Of a stretch of 64,000 nucleotides of DNA, positions 35,575 through 44,338 are shown piece by piece. This DNA comes from an uncultured cyanobacterium (GTDB lineage Bacteria > Cyanobacteriota > Vampirovibrionia > Gastranaerophilales > Gastranaerophilaceae). The notes under the pieces were generated by a model that saw nothing but the letters and a program-made list of their open reading frames with translations, had not been told where the DNA came from and ran no database searches. Position 1 is the stretch's first letter. Every line of letters begins with the position of its first letter. A program made the position numbers and the translations under genes. Location of the stretch: NCBI GenBank assembly GCA_902495705.1, contig CABUXT010000003.1:67666-131665 (forward strand), written 5' to 3'.

Positions 35575-35976
35575 CTACACATTTCTATCAATAATATTTT
35601 TGGAAATCCAATAAACTCTCGGATAAATTCCTAAAAGTGAAGTTATTGCCAAATATGCGATTAAACCTGTAATAAACAATTGAATTAGTGAGTAATCAAG
35701 CAATAGCGGACGGTTGAAGAAAAACGCAATTTGTGCAACCAAATAATTAATAAACGGAATATAAGAAAGGAACTTCAAAATCAGTCCTAAACCCATTGCT
35801 AAAATAAAATAGAACAACGATATAAAAATCGATTGCATTGCATTGTATCTCAAAAAACGAGACGGAGTCTTTTTTCTGAAATACATAACAACAAGCACAA
35901 TCATTCCGCCCCAACCGGCAGTGATATAAGATATACATGAAATCAGTCTGTCTAAGATTCCTATAGAATCACGCAT
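35575..35976 (-). CDS. Tic20/Ycf60-like four-helix membrane protein
   Basis: A 133-residue protein with about four hydrophobic helices. The segment PSRFLRYNAMQSIFISLFYFI closely resembles the conserved 'FIRFNTMQAILLDI' block of cyanobacterial Tic20/Ycf60-family proteins, and overall size and topology fit. In chloroplasts Tic20 is part of the inner-envelope import channel; the bacterial role is unknown. No signal peptide. The start overlaps the stop of the upstream TPR gene by one base (TAATG), so the two are translated together. The family call is by eye. Confidence 0.5.
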   Translation of the reverse strand: MRDSIGILDRLISCISYITAGWGGMIVLVVMYFRKKTPSRFLRYNAMQSIFISLFYFILAMGLGLILKFLSYIPFINYLVAQIAFFFNRPLLLDYSLIQLFITGLIAYLAITSLLGIYPRVYWISKNIIDRNV

Positions 35977-37022
35977 TACACTTCTCCACGAACAGACTTA
36001 ACATAATCATCTACAACTTGGCTATATATCAAACGATATTCATCATTATCAGGTGCTATACCGATTGATGCGCGGTATGATGAAATCGCTTGTTCAATAT
36101 CTTTATCCAAATAATGAGCGTTACCTAATAACATATAAGTTTCAGCATTGTTAGGTTCAAATCTCAAAGCTTTTCTATATAGTTCAATTGCCTCTTTTAC
36201 TCTATTTTGAGTAGAATACAAGTTTGCTAACAAAATATATGCATTTGGTTGTTTTGGAGCAAACTCGATTGCTTTTTTATACATTGCCTCAGCCTCGGCA
36301 TATTTTTTGAACTCGGTCAATGAAATTGCATAAGAGATAAAAATTCTATACTTATCATCTGTCATTGAAAGTGCTTTGTCGTAGTATAAATAAGCCTCTT
36401 TTTCTTCTTTCATAAGAGTCAGTGCGTTTGCGATACAAACTGCAACAAGTTCGTTATCAGGATTCAATACAAAAACTTTTTTGAATAATTTCAATGCAGT
36501 TTTATAATCAAACAACTTGAAACATACATTACCCATATCAATCAAAGCATTAACATTTTCAGGGTCTAGCGAAAGCGCCTTTTCATAATATGCTTTAGCC
36601 TCAACGTAGTCTTCAATATCTTGATATAAAAGTGCGATTGCATTATAAATTTCAGGATTTGATGAGTTTAAGTCAATCGCTCTGTTATAGTAGAATAGCG
36701 CTTTTGAGAAATTTTTCCATTCTGCAAAAACATTTCCGATATTGTAATATATCAAGAAGTTTTTCGGATTGATTTCCAATGCTTTATTGTAATATGATAG
36801 CGACTTTCTGAAATCTCTTTCATAGAACCACATTGTGCCCATTCCGACAAGTGCCTGAACATCATCAGGTTTGATTGCCAAAAGGCTGTCCAAAACTGAC
36901 ATAACTTTGTCATAATCTTTTTGCATCATATAAAGCTCAGACAATTTGTGATAGTTTTCTATAACATTAGGCTCTTTTGCCATTTTAACGACAAGTTCGT
37001 TAATCTTCTCATTTAAACTCAT
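35976..37022 (-). CDS. Tetratricopeptide-repeat protein
   Basis: A soluble protein of about 348 residues composed of roughly nine TPR units (for example YYNIGNVFAEWKNFSKALFYYNRA and AYILLANLYSTQNRVKEAIELY). The frame is open to 37115, but the ATG at 37020-37022 (MSLNEKIN) has AGGA about 10 nt upstream and begins at the first plausible helix; the ATG at 37029-37031 is only 1 nt from that site. No signal peptide, so probably cytoplasmic. Directly followed by the Tic20-like gene with a TAATG junction. The TPR-plus-membrane-protein pair could be an adaptor and its membrane partner. Confidence 0.8.
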   Translation of the reverse strand: MSLNEKINELVVKMAKEPNVIENYHKLSELYMMQKDYDKVMSVLDSLLAIKPDDVQALVGMGTMWFYERDFRKSLSYYNKALEINPKNFLIYYNIGNVFAEWKNFSKALFYYNRAIDLNSSNPEIYNAIALLYQDIEDYVEAKAYYEKALSLDPENVNALIDMGNVCFKLFDYKTALKLFKKVFVLNPDNELVAVCIANALTLMKEEKEAYLYYDKALSMTDDKYRIFISYAISLTEFKKYAEAEAMYKKAIEFAPKQPNAYILLANLYSTQNRVKEAIELYRKALRFEPNNAETYMLLGNAHYLDKDIEQAISSYRASIGIAPDNDEYRLIYSQVVDDYVKSVRGEV

Positions 37023-37115
37023 ATTTTCCATGTCCTCATTGTAGCCTATTACGATAATTTTGTAAATCGTTTTACAGAAATTAATATTGTGGTTGAATTT
37101 TTGATATCTTTGCAT

Positions 37116-37321
37116 GGGATTACTACGTCACGTTGTAATGGCTATTGTTTTCTTTGTAAAATATCGCTCCTCGTAATGACATGAATCTAAAGTTGTCACC
37201 CTGAACTTGTTTCAGGGTCTCAAAGAAAACAAAGTAAGCATAAGACAAATATGTTAAATTAGAGATTCCGAAACAAGTTCGGAATGACTTAAAGCATCCT
37301 TGCCCTCAAGGGGAGAGGGAA
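37116..37321. repeat. Cluster of intergenic palindromes
   Basis: 37116-37180 is the GTCATTACGAGGAGCG...CGTGACGTAGTAAT type (reverse), whose loop GATATTTTACAAA...ACAATAGCCATTACAA is shared with the copy at 63.8 kb. 37195-37221 and 37262-37288 are short types (ACCCTGAA/TTCAGGGT and ATTCCGAA/TTCGGAAT). 37302-37321 is a short CCCTC...GAGGG element. The gap is otherwise featureless. Confidence 0.85.
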
Positions 37322-37382
37322 AAGTCATATTGCCATCCAGCCATCCTGTCCTCCGGACTTCCGAAACATCTACCTATGCATC

Positions 37383-37412
37383 AAAAAAGCTCGCGGATGA
37401 CCGCGAGCTTTG
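37383..37412 (-). terminator. Intrinsic terminator of the coiled-coil gene
   Basis: GCTCGCGG-tcat-CCGCGAGC, read leftward, is followed by TTTTTTG. It lies 20 nt past the stop of the gene at 37432. Confidence 0.88.
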
Positions 37413-37431
37413 CATATTGTTTTGTTTATCC

Positions 37432-38007
37432 TTAACCTTGACCTGTGTAGTTTGGAGCGAGGTTCTTTGCATCTGCTTGTTCCATTTTCTTGCAAGCTTC
37501 GTAATCTTGCTGTGCGATTTGGATTTGAGATTCCAAAGAATCCTTTTCTGTTTGCAACATTTCTTCTTCGTCTTTCAATGGTTCCAATTGAGCTTCTCTT
37601 AGAGCCTCGAAACTGTTAGAAACTTGTTGTTTCATTTGAGAAAGCCATTGTTCATTATATGAACCAATTGTAGTTGAACCTTGAGTATATGCTGTAGACC
37701 AAGAATTGTATTGTTGAGTTTCAGCATCTGATAATTTTTCACCGTTACCAATTCTAGTTTGTAGATTTAGAAATGCTTCTTGATTTCCTCCTAGGATTTG
37801 TCCTAGTGCCATTTGTTTAGCATTTATTGCTGTTGTTGAATATGCATTTAATGCATCTTTTTCTTGTCTTTGTAATTGTTTTTCCATTTCGGATACGTCG
37901 CGGGTTGCTCGTCTCAGTCTAGACTGGACGCGCATCATTTGAGCTTGGAGTTGTCTAACTCGCCTGCCCGCAGCTAATTTTCCGAATGCGCCTAATAAGA
38001 AACCCAT
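37432..38007 (-). CDS. Coiled-coil protein of unknown function
   Basis: A 191-residue, highly helical protein with a short hydrophobic N-terminus (MGFLLGAFGKLA). A basic/acidic coiled coil follows (VQSRLRRATRDVSEMEKQLQRQ), then a middle part rich in Gln and Ser, and a C-terminal coiled coil (QTEKDSLESQIQIAQQDYEA) ending DAKNLAPNYTGQG. GAGGAC lies just upstream of the ATG. The layout echoes the 721-residue protein at 28.46 kb, with helical ends and the Leu/Gln-rich spacing near the C-terminus, so the two could belong to one extracellular or structural system; this is a guess. No known family recognised. Confidence 0.65.
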   Translation of the reverse strand: MGFLLGAFGKLAAGRRVRQLQAQMMRVQSRLRRATRDVSEMEKQLQRQEKDALNAYSTTAINAKQMALGQILGGNQEAFLNLQTRIGNGEKLSDAETQQYNSWSTAYTQGSTTIGSYNEQWLSQMKQQVSNSFEALREAQLEPLKDEEEMLQTEKDSLESQIQIAQQDYEACKKMEQADAKNLAPNYTGQG

Positions 38008-38266
38008 TGTCCTCGTATCCTTGTGTTTAGTGTCCTCGTATTTATATAAAGTATTTCTGTCTTTGATAATTGCCTTTTTTGAGTTCTCATGTTACGAAAT
38101 GTTACGAAAATGTTTAACATTATTATATATCGCTTTATATACATGAGTATCTATCCCAGTATTTACGCATACATGAGAAAGTTGCTTAGTTTGTCGAACA
38201 GTTGAAATAATTAATTGTTTTTTGTATTATTTAAGGGTTTTATCAGACAAAAACAGGGGAAAATAC

Positions 38267-39319
38267 ATGCTAAAGAAGTTTTTTAATCCAAAAACGATTA
38301 TATTTACGGCTCTTGCTGTCTTTATATTATTATTAATACCTAAAATTACTGGGCTGTTGATGATATTATTCGCATCATTTGTAATTGCAGCCGCATTAAA
38401 TCCTTTTGTAAACAAGGTTCAGGAAAAAATCAAAAACAGAGCTGCTGCATCTTCAATCATTGTATTGTCAGCGATTGTGGCATTGTTTGCGTTGATTTTA
38501 CCTATTATTATAATGTGTTTTAAAGAAGTTGAATTATTTATTTCAATCATGCCTCAAAAGGCTGCAAACTTATACAGCTTTATTACTCAGACAAAACTTT
38601 ATGGCAGGACTCTTTTAGATATTATTCCTGTTGATAATATTACAAATGCATCATCTGATATTGCGCAAAACGTATTAAACCAATCTATGAATATCACAGT
38701 TGCGGCGGCTCAAGGTATATTTATTACTTTAGCGTTGACGATGTTTGTATATTATATATTGGTTGATAAAGTTTATTTGAGAGAAAAGTTTTTGGAATTT
38801 TTCCCACCTGCAATGAAAGAAAAGGCTGGATGTATATTATATAATATTACATCTAAGGTTGGTAGTTATGTCAGAGCACAAACCATTTCAATGATTTTGG
38901 TCGGTGTGATGATTACGATTGTGGTTGCATTACTTGGAATTGAATATCCGATTTTGTTAGGTTTAATTGCAGGTATTTGTGAAATTATCCCAGTATTAGG
39001 CCCTACGATTGCAATTTCTGTGATTATCGCATTAGCTTTTCCTTTAGGATGGGTGAAAGTCATTATTGCTGCAGTGTTATTTTTGACTATTCAACAAGTC
39101 AACAATTATGTAATTCGTCCGTTTTTGTTTGGCAAATTCATGAAACTCCATCCGATAAGCATTTTGGTTGCATTGTTTGTAGCAGAACAATTCTTGGGAA
39201 TATTCGGTGTAATTTTATCCCCTGCAATTGCTGCAACTATCTGTGTATTGGTTGATGAGTTGTATTTAACCCCAATAAATGAGAAAGATACAGGTAACGA
39301 ACTTGAACAACACAGCTAG
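38267..39319 (+). CDS. AI-2E/PerM-family membrane permease
   Basis: A 350-residue inner-membrane protein of the AI-2E transporter family, with about eight helices. The family's central GIEYPILLGLIAGICEIIPVLGPTIA and IQQVNNYVIRPFLFGK blocks are clear. Members have been proposed to export autoinducer-2, or to be Na+/H+ or substrate permeases; the cargo is not predictable. A start at 38267 is supported by AGGGGA 6 nt upstream; an upstream in-frame TTG at 38222 is less likely. It overlaps the radical SAM gene (39279 or 39303), suggesting coupled translation. Confidence 0.85.
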   Translation: MLKKFFNPKTIIFTALAVFILLLIPKITGLLMILFASFVIAAALNPFVNKVQEKIKNRAAASSIIVLSAIVALFALILPIIIMCFKEVELFISIMPQKAANLYSFITQTKLYGRTLLDIIPVDNITNASSDIAQNVLNQSMNITVAAAQGIFITLALTMFVYYILVDKVYLREKFLEFFPPAMKEKAGCILYNITSKVGSYVRAQTISMILVGVMITIVVALLGIEYPILLGLIAGICEIIPVLGPTIAISVIIALAFPLGWVKVIIAAVLFLTIQQVNNYVIRPFLFGKFMKLHPISILVALFVAEQFLGIFGVILSPAIAATICVLVDELYLTPINEKDTGNELEQHS

Positions 39320-40868
39320 CGAAGAACGCAACGAAATATTTTTATACGACAGAAAAATAAAAAAAGATGCAGATTTTAACATGTGGTTCTTTTTCCCCGG
39401 ACCTGAGTCTTTTGCATTGTCGTCGTTAGGTTATTTGTGGCTCTATCGAGCAATTGACATGCTTGATGATATAAATATAGAGCGAGTCTACGACGATACA
39501 AAAACAACTGTTCTAATGAGAGACCGAATTGATTTAATCGGCATGTCATTTACTTTTGATACGGATTTTCTTGCTATATTCAAATTTTTAGAGTGGAACA
39601 AGTTTGAGTTAAAATCAAAAGAGCGCCAAGAGTCTGCACCATTGGTTTTTGCAGGAGGTCCTGTTGTTACCTCAAATCCTACACCCTATAAAGAGTTCTT
39701 TGATTTCTTTATTATCGGTGATGGGGAAGAGGCAAACTTAAAAGCTGTTGAAATTTGCAAAAAGTGTAAAGAAGAAGGCAAGACAAAACAAGAGACCCTA
39801 AAAGAACTTGCAAATATAGAAGGGGTATATGTTCCAAGTTTGAACCAAACAACTGTCAAAAAGGCTACCAAAAAGCTTACCGAGTGTGTTTATACGCCAA
39901 TTTTAAGTAACAAAGCCTTTTTCCCTCATACTTTCATTCTTGAAGTTGAGCGCGGTTGTGCCAATAGATGCGGTTTTTGTTTGGCATCTTATATGAATTT
40001 GCCGATAAGATTTGTCGAATATGACAAGATTATTGAATCCATTGAACTTGGGCTTAAACATACTAATAAAATTGCACTGCTTGGTGCTCAATTGACATCA
40101 CACCCACGATTTAAGGATATTTGCAAATATATAGAAAACAAAATTGACAATGGGCAGGAAATCGAAATGAGCGTGTCTTCACTTCGAGTGGATTCTTTTA
40201 CTCCTGAGATTGTGAATACTCTTGTAAAAGCAGGACAAAAGAATTTGACCCTTGCAATTGAGGCAGGCAGTGAACGACTTAGAAAAGTAATTAATAAAAA
40301 TTTGACAGAAGAGCAGATATTTAAAGCAATTGAAGTTGCGATAGAGTGTAATCTGCATGGGATGAAGTTTTACGGAATGATTGGACTTCCGACCGAGATG
40401 ATGGAAGATTTGGAAGAAATTATAAATCTATGCAAGCGAATAAAAGCGAAATTCAAAAAGTTTGAGATATCGTTTGGATTTTCGACTTTTGTGCCAAAAG
40501 CAAACACTCCGTTTCAGTGGTTTGGACGAGAAGATGAAAAATCTTTAGAAAAAAAATCAAAATATTTGCAAAAAGAACTTCATAAACTTGGGATTCAATC
40601 AAGTGTATCAAGTGCAAAATGGGATTATTATCAGGCATTGACTTCTCGCGGCGATGAAAATTTGACAGATTATTTGATTGAAGTTTACAAACTTGGTGGA
40701 AAGCTGGGGGCTTTTAAAAGAGCTGCAAAAGAATTTAAAATTGATACCGATTATTATGCAACACAGGATTATGGCTACGAAAAACCTCTTCCTTGGGATT
40801 TTATAGACATCCGCCCCGGAAAAGATTTCTTGATTAAAGAAAGCCAAAGGTTGATTAGTATTAAGTAA
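39279..40868 (+). CDS. Radical SAM protein with B12-binding-like N-terminal domain
   Basis: A 529-residue radical SAM enzyme. The N-terminal part (about 35-160) has a cobalamin-type Rossmann fold (LIGMSFTFDTDFLAI, VFAGGPVVTSNP) without an obvious DxHxxG cobalamin motif. The core cluster motif is CANRCGFC (a CX3CX2C), preceded by ILEVERGCANR, with AIEAGSERLRKVINKNLTEE and GMIGLPTEM as substrate/SAM region. Many such enzymes modify RNA or small molecules; the substrate is unknown. The start is uncertain: ATG 39279 has no ribosome site, while TTG 39303 has AGG 8 nt upstream. It overlaps the permease gene, so they are one transcript. Confidence 0.85.
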   Translation: MRKIQVTNLNNTASEERNEIFLYDRKIKKDADFNMWFFFPGPESFALSSLGYLWLYRAIDMLDDINIERVYDDTKTTVLMRDRIDLIGMSFTFDTDFLAIFKFLEWNKFELKSKERQESAPLVFAGGPVVTSNPTPYKEFFDFFIIGDGEEANLKAVEICKKCKEEGKTKQETLKELANIEGVYVPSLNQTTVKKATKKLTECVYTPILSNKAFFPHTFILEVERGCANRCGFCLASYMNLPIRFVEYDKIIESIELGLKHTNKIALLGAQLTSHPRFKDICKYIENKIDNGQEIEMSVSSLRVDSFTPEIVNTLVKAGQKNLTLAIEAGSERLRKVINKNLTEEQIFKAIEVAIECNLHGMKFYGMIGLPTEMMEDLEEIINLCKRIKAKFKKFEISFGFSTFVPKANTPFQWFGREDEKSLEKKSKYLQKELHKLGIQSSVSSAKWDYYQALTSRGDENLTDYLIEVYKLGGKLGAFKRAAKEFKIDTDYYATQDYGYEKPLPWDFIDIRPGKDFLIKESQRLISIK

Positions 40869-40888
40869 GGTATATTGGGAAATTGCTT

Positions 40889-41101
40889 GTGGGGACACCT
40901 CGTTTTCCCACACTACTTTTACTTTTGCCACCAAATGCACCCCTGTACGGAGTGTTTGAAATAAAGAATGGAAGAACCCTCACCCTGCCCCTCAGCCATA
41001 CGGCACGCAGTCTCACTCAACTCGCATTGCTCGTTGGTTCTGCTAGTGTCCCTTGGAGAGGGAACAATCTGTATGTCATGCTGAACTTGTTTCAGCATCT
41101 C
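40889..41101. repeat. Cluster of intergenic palindromes with a 61-nt loop insert
   Basis: 40889-40921 is the GTGGGGACACCTCGTTTTCCCACACTAC type (a second, inverted copy is at 63481-63514). 40976-41062 is the CCCTCACCC...GAGAGGGA palindrome whose loop contains a 61-nt module (40993-41053) nearly identical to 15525-15585. 41075-41101 is a short type with ATGCTGAA/TTCAGCAT. It lies between the radical SAM gene and a convergent exported-protein gene. Confidence 0.85.
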
Positions 41102-41139
41102 TAATTGAACATATTTTTCTTATGCTTAATTTGTTTTAT

Positions 41140-41727
41140 TTATTCAGGAATAACAAATTCCTTTCCATAGCAAGCTTGATTGTCCATTTTCAAGATAACA
41201 CGTTCTTTGTTGTTTTCTGTTTTTGTAACATAACATTTAGCCGTACTCAATCGTCCTCCCAAAAGAGGATATGCAACTAAAGTTCTGGCTTGATTTGCTG
41301 TAAAGTTTTTGCTTGTCGCTGATGCTTGGCAGTTATTTGAACTATATTTGCCGTTTACAAAATCGATACATTTTGACATTGTTCTAAGTTTATAAATACT
41401 TGGGTTTTGCGCCCCTGTAACTTTAAATTCACAGGTTCTTTCGACTTTCTTTTGATTGATAGTAGCAGACCATAGTGCTTTTGGGTCTTTATCGCAAGAA
41501 AAATAACCTTTAATTTCAGGTTTTACCTTGTTTTCAGTTTCAGGTACAGCAGTTTGTTTGCATGCCGACAAAGCTCCGCATCCGCAAGTTTTACCTGCGC
41601 ATGGGTCAATTCTGCGTTGAGTTTGTACAGTTCCGTTTGGAGCTGCTGAGTTTACCACACTTACTGATAAAGCTGAAATTGCCAAGAATAATACTAATAA
41701 TGCTAAATGTTTTATCTTCACTGTCAT
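41140..41727 (-). CDS. Cys-rich exported protein of unknown function
   Basis: A 195-residue protein with a signal peptide (MTVKIKHLALLVLFLAISALSVSVVNSA). The mature N-terminus has a tight Cys cluster (DPCAGKTCGCGALSACKQ) and further Cys residues spread through the rest, about ten in total, suggesting several disulfides outside the cytoplasm. No family is recognised. A strong AGGAGG ribosome site supports the start. The next gene upstream on the same strand, a histidine phosphatase, ends 9 nt away, so they are one transcript. Confidence 0.7.
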   Translation of the reverse strand: MTVKIKHLALLVLFLAISALSVSVVNSAAPNGTVQTQRRIDPCAGKTCGCGALSACKQTAVPETENKVKPEIKGYFSCDKDPKALWSATINQKKVERTCEFKVTGAQNPSIYKLRTMSKCIDFVNGKYSSNNCQASATSKNFTANQARTLVAYPLLGGRLSTAKCYVTKTENNKERVILKMDNQACYGKEFVIPE

Positions 41728-41736
41728 AAATCCTCC

Positions 41737-42360
41737 TTATTGAGGTACGTAATCTGAGTAAACCAAGCTTGCCCATTGTTCAAAATAGCTGATTTGGGTC
41801 GCACTACCTGTTCTGATAAATATTTTCGGTAATTTATCCGCAGGAATATCTAACGCACCGCAAATTGCAGCCTGAATGACTTCAGGGTGAGTAACTATGA
41901 TAATTCTGTTTCCGATGTTTTCTGAAACAAGTCTGTCTATGACCTTTTTAGTCCTTGCAATAAAGGCTGTTGAGCCTTCAGCGTTAGCCATTGTGATTTC
42001 ATCAGGATATTTTAAAATGCGTTCCAATCCTTCAGGATATTTATCAATAATTTGCGAGAAAGTTAAACCGTTCCAATCTCCGCATTCTCTTGTTTTGAGG
42101 TCGTCTACTACAACATAGTCTTTTTTGAAGACTTTTGATACCATCATAGCTGATTGCATTGTTCTAACAGAAGGTGAAGTGTAAATTACGTCATTTTTTA
42201 CACCACGCGCTTTCAAATATTTTGCCATATTCTCCATTTCTTCTACACCAAGTTCAGACAATGGAGGATAATTTTCCGCATCAGAAAATCTCCCTTCTTC
42301 TGAATAAATTGTTGCCCCATGGCAAATGAACGTTATTTTACATTTTCTGCTAAAATACAT
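41737..42360 (-). CDS. Histidine phosphatase family protein (atypical phosphate loop)
   Basis: A 207-residue phosphoglycerate-mutase-like phosphatase. The catalytic His14 is in FICHGAT, where the family normally has RHG: the first Arg is replaced by Cys13. Other hallmarks are present: YTSPSVRTMQSA with its Arg, the acid-containing ECGDWNGLTF and the second His in VTHPEVIQAA. The frame is open from 42396, but AAAGGTGG 6 nt before ATG 42360 decides the start. Substrate unknown. It is co-transcribed with the downstream exported Cys-rich protein. Confidence 0.8.
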   Translation of the reverse strand: MYFSRKCKITFICHGATIYSEEGRFSDAENYPPLSELGVEEMENMAKYLKARGVKNDVIYTSPSVRTMQSAMMVSKVFKKDYVVVDDLKTRECGDWNGLTFSQIIDKYPEGLERILKYPDEITMANAEGSTAFIARTKKVIDRLVSENIGNRIIIVTHPEVIQAAICGALDIPADKLPKIFIRTGSATQISYFEQWASLVYSDYVPQ

Positions 42361-42441
42361 AGATAACCACCTTTTTTGTATTTTATTATAACACATATTT
42401 TGTTTTTGCGGTAGTATAGATAGAGGAAAAGGAGAGTTTTT

Positions 42442-42939
42442 ATGAAGGGAAAAGCATTCAAATTTGGAGACAACATTTCAACAGACCACATTGCACCTGG
42501 CAGATTATATCACTTGAGGTCAAATTTGCCTGAGTTTGCAAAACACGTACTGGAAGATGCGGATGAGACTTTTGCATCAAGAATGAAAAAAGGTGATTTT
42601 GTTGTCGCAGGTTCAAATTTCGGATTAGGGTCTTCAAGAGAACATGCTCCTTTAATTATGAAAATTGCAGGTGTTGGTGCTGTTTTAGCCAAATCTTTTG
42701 CAAGAATTTTTTATAGAAATGCAATAAATATCGGCTTGTTGGCTATTGAATGTGACACTGATTCAATAGATGATGGTGATGAATTAGAACTTGATATAGA
42801 AAAAGGTGTTATCACTAACCTTACAAACGGTTCAATTATTCAAATAGAGCCACTTCCGCCTGTTATGATTAAACTGTTGAAAGATGGCGGTTTGGTTGAA
42901 CACATCAAGAAAAACGGTGATTTCAAACTTACAGACTAG
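42442..42939 (+). CDS. LeuD/HacB-type aconitase-superfamily small subunit
   Basis: A 165-residue swivel domain of the aconitase superfamily. FGDNISTDHIAPGRLYHL at the N-terminus and the VVAGSNFGLGSSREHAPL block (the catalytic Ser region) are diagnostic, with SFARIFYRNAINIGLLAIE after it. Isopropylmalate dehydratase small subunit is the usual call, but homoaconitase and 2,3-dimethylmalate dehydratase small subunits look alike. No large (iron-sulfur) subunit is next to it, which it needs for activity, so the true substrate is open. AGGAGAG lies upstream of the start. Confidence 0.8.
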   Translation: MKGKAFKFGDNISTDHIAPGRLYHLRSNLPEFAKHVLEDADETFASRMKKGDFVVAGSNFGLGSSREHAPLIMKIAGVGAVLAKSFARIFYRNAINIGLLAIECDTDSIDDGDELELDIEKGVITNLTNGSIIQIEPLPPVMIKLLKDGGLVEHIKKNGDFKLTD

Positions 42940-43019
42940 TTGAAATATCTTAATATATTGAGTTTTAGAGATAAATATTATATTCTGTTATATACAAGTA
43001 TCAGATAAGGGGAGAAAAC

Positions 43020-44321
43020 ATGAATATCCAAGAGCGCATGGACAGTATAAATGGCGTAATTAAAAATATAGCAGACTTTATCCAAAGTCATGAAGAAATA
43101 AAATTGGATTTTAATGAGTATTTAAGAACAATCGGAGCTAATTCACGAGGCAATGTGCCACTACAGACAGCTTGTTTTAGCTACATTTTGGAAAGAAATT
43201 TGGGTGAAGATTTAAAAAGTATTCCTCAACTTTATCTTGAAAATACAAAAGGTTTAGACAAAGAGACAAAAGAAATCGTAGAGGCAATAGACAATTCTAT
43301 TTCTTCTGTTTTTGAAATTAAAAAGGTTACAAAAACAGGTTTTGACCTTCTAAATATCGTAAACGAAAGAAGATATTTGATTACATCATTGATGAAAATG
43401 ACAGCGTTTAGAGGGTTAGGTTCAGGTGATTACATTATCGCAAGAATTGTAAATATTAACGGTGATTACTTCTTGTTAGAAATTTCAGGCGTTTTGCCTG
43501 CAACTAAAAAAGATGATGCTTATAGATTTGCGGTTGCTAAAATTATCCAAAATCCAGAACTAGTGTATTTAGACAACCCTGAAAAACAAAAAGAAATCGA
43601 AGATGATGTTGCAGAAATTTATCAAAAATTTGTCGATTTCTTCGGTACAACAGAAATTATTACAACAAATAAACATGCTGATGAATTAATCGGTATGTTC
43701 AATGATTACGCGGAAGACGGCACAAAAGCAGATTATAAAGACCTGATTGTTGAACCTGAAGAATATAAATTCTTCAACGTAAGCGAATTTAATAATTCTT
43801 ATGACAATTTCTTGGAAAATTCTCTTGGCGGATTTTCTGCTCACAAAGAAACCTACGATGTAGGTATTATTTATGATAAAGAGCTTGGCTTATATGCAAT
43901 TCCGTTCTATGGCACATTTAACAAGATTTTTGAAGTTAAAGATTATACAAAAGTTCTTAATTTTGATTCTTGTATCAAATATTTCCTAGAAAATGATAAA
44001 TATTCAGCAAATTTAGTCCGTATGGTTGCTGATAAGCATAAAAACTTCATGGAAATTGTTAATGCAGTGTTGGGCAAAAACTATACATTAGAAGAATTGT
44101 TGAAAAAATATAAACGCAGATATGTTTCAAACAAAATCATATCTTCAACAACTGTTTTGTATCGTTCAAATGCCTTTTCTAACACATTAGGAATCATTGA
44201 GGATAACGAAAATAAACCTCAAATTGACACAACTAAAAAAATCGGCAGAAATGACCCATGTCCTTGCGGCAGTGGTAAAAAATACAAAAAATGTTGTGGT
44301 GCAGCAGTTTTACAAAACTAA
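43020..44321 (+). CDS. Protein with C-terminal SEC-C metal-binding motif
   Basis: A 433-residue protein with a long helical N-terminal region that I do not recognise. At the very C-terminus is a SEC-C zinc motif, [19 protein letters not shown] (CxC...CC), the tail found on SecA and on many proteins of translation, DNA metabolism and stress. GGGGAG upstream supports the start. It is followed by recN 17 nt later, so the two may be co-transcribed. The tail suggests binding to a protein or nucleic acid partner. Confidence 0.7.
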   Translation: MNIQERMDSINGVIKNIADFIQSHEEIKLDFNEYLRTIGANSRGNVPLQTACFSYILERNLGEDLKSIPQLYLENTKGLDKETKEIVEAIDNSISSVFEIKKVTKTGFDLLNIVNERRYLITSLMKMTAFRGLGSGDYIIARIVNINGDYFLLEISGVLPATKKDDAYRFAVAKIIQNPELVYLDNPEKQKEIEDDVAEIYQKFVDFFGTTEIITTNKHADELIGMFNDYAEDGTKADYKDLIVEPEEYKFFNVSEFNNSYDNFLENSLGGFSAHKETYDVGIIYDKELGLYAIPFYGTFNKIFEVKDYTKVLNFDSCIKYFLENDKYSANLVRMVADKHKNFMEIVNAVLGKNYTLEELLKKYKRRYVSNKIISSTTVLYRSNAFSNTLGIIEDNENKPQIDTTKKIGRNDPCPCGSGKKYKKCCGAAVLQN

Positions 44322-44338
44322 TAATATAAAATAGCAAG

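Noticed and set aside
37300..37619. Plus-strand ORFs opposite the coiled-coil gene
   Set aside because: They are antisense to a well-supported gene (37432-38007) and its terminator, with a low-complexity translation.
40883..41280. Two overlapping plus-strand ORFs (73 and 75 residues)
   Set aside because: They consist of translated palindromic repeats and the antisense of the exported-protein gene. No plausible start or family.
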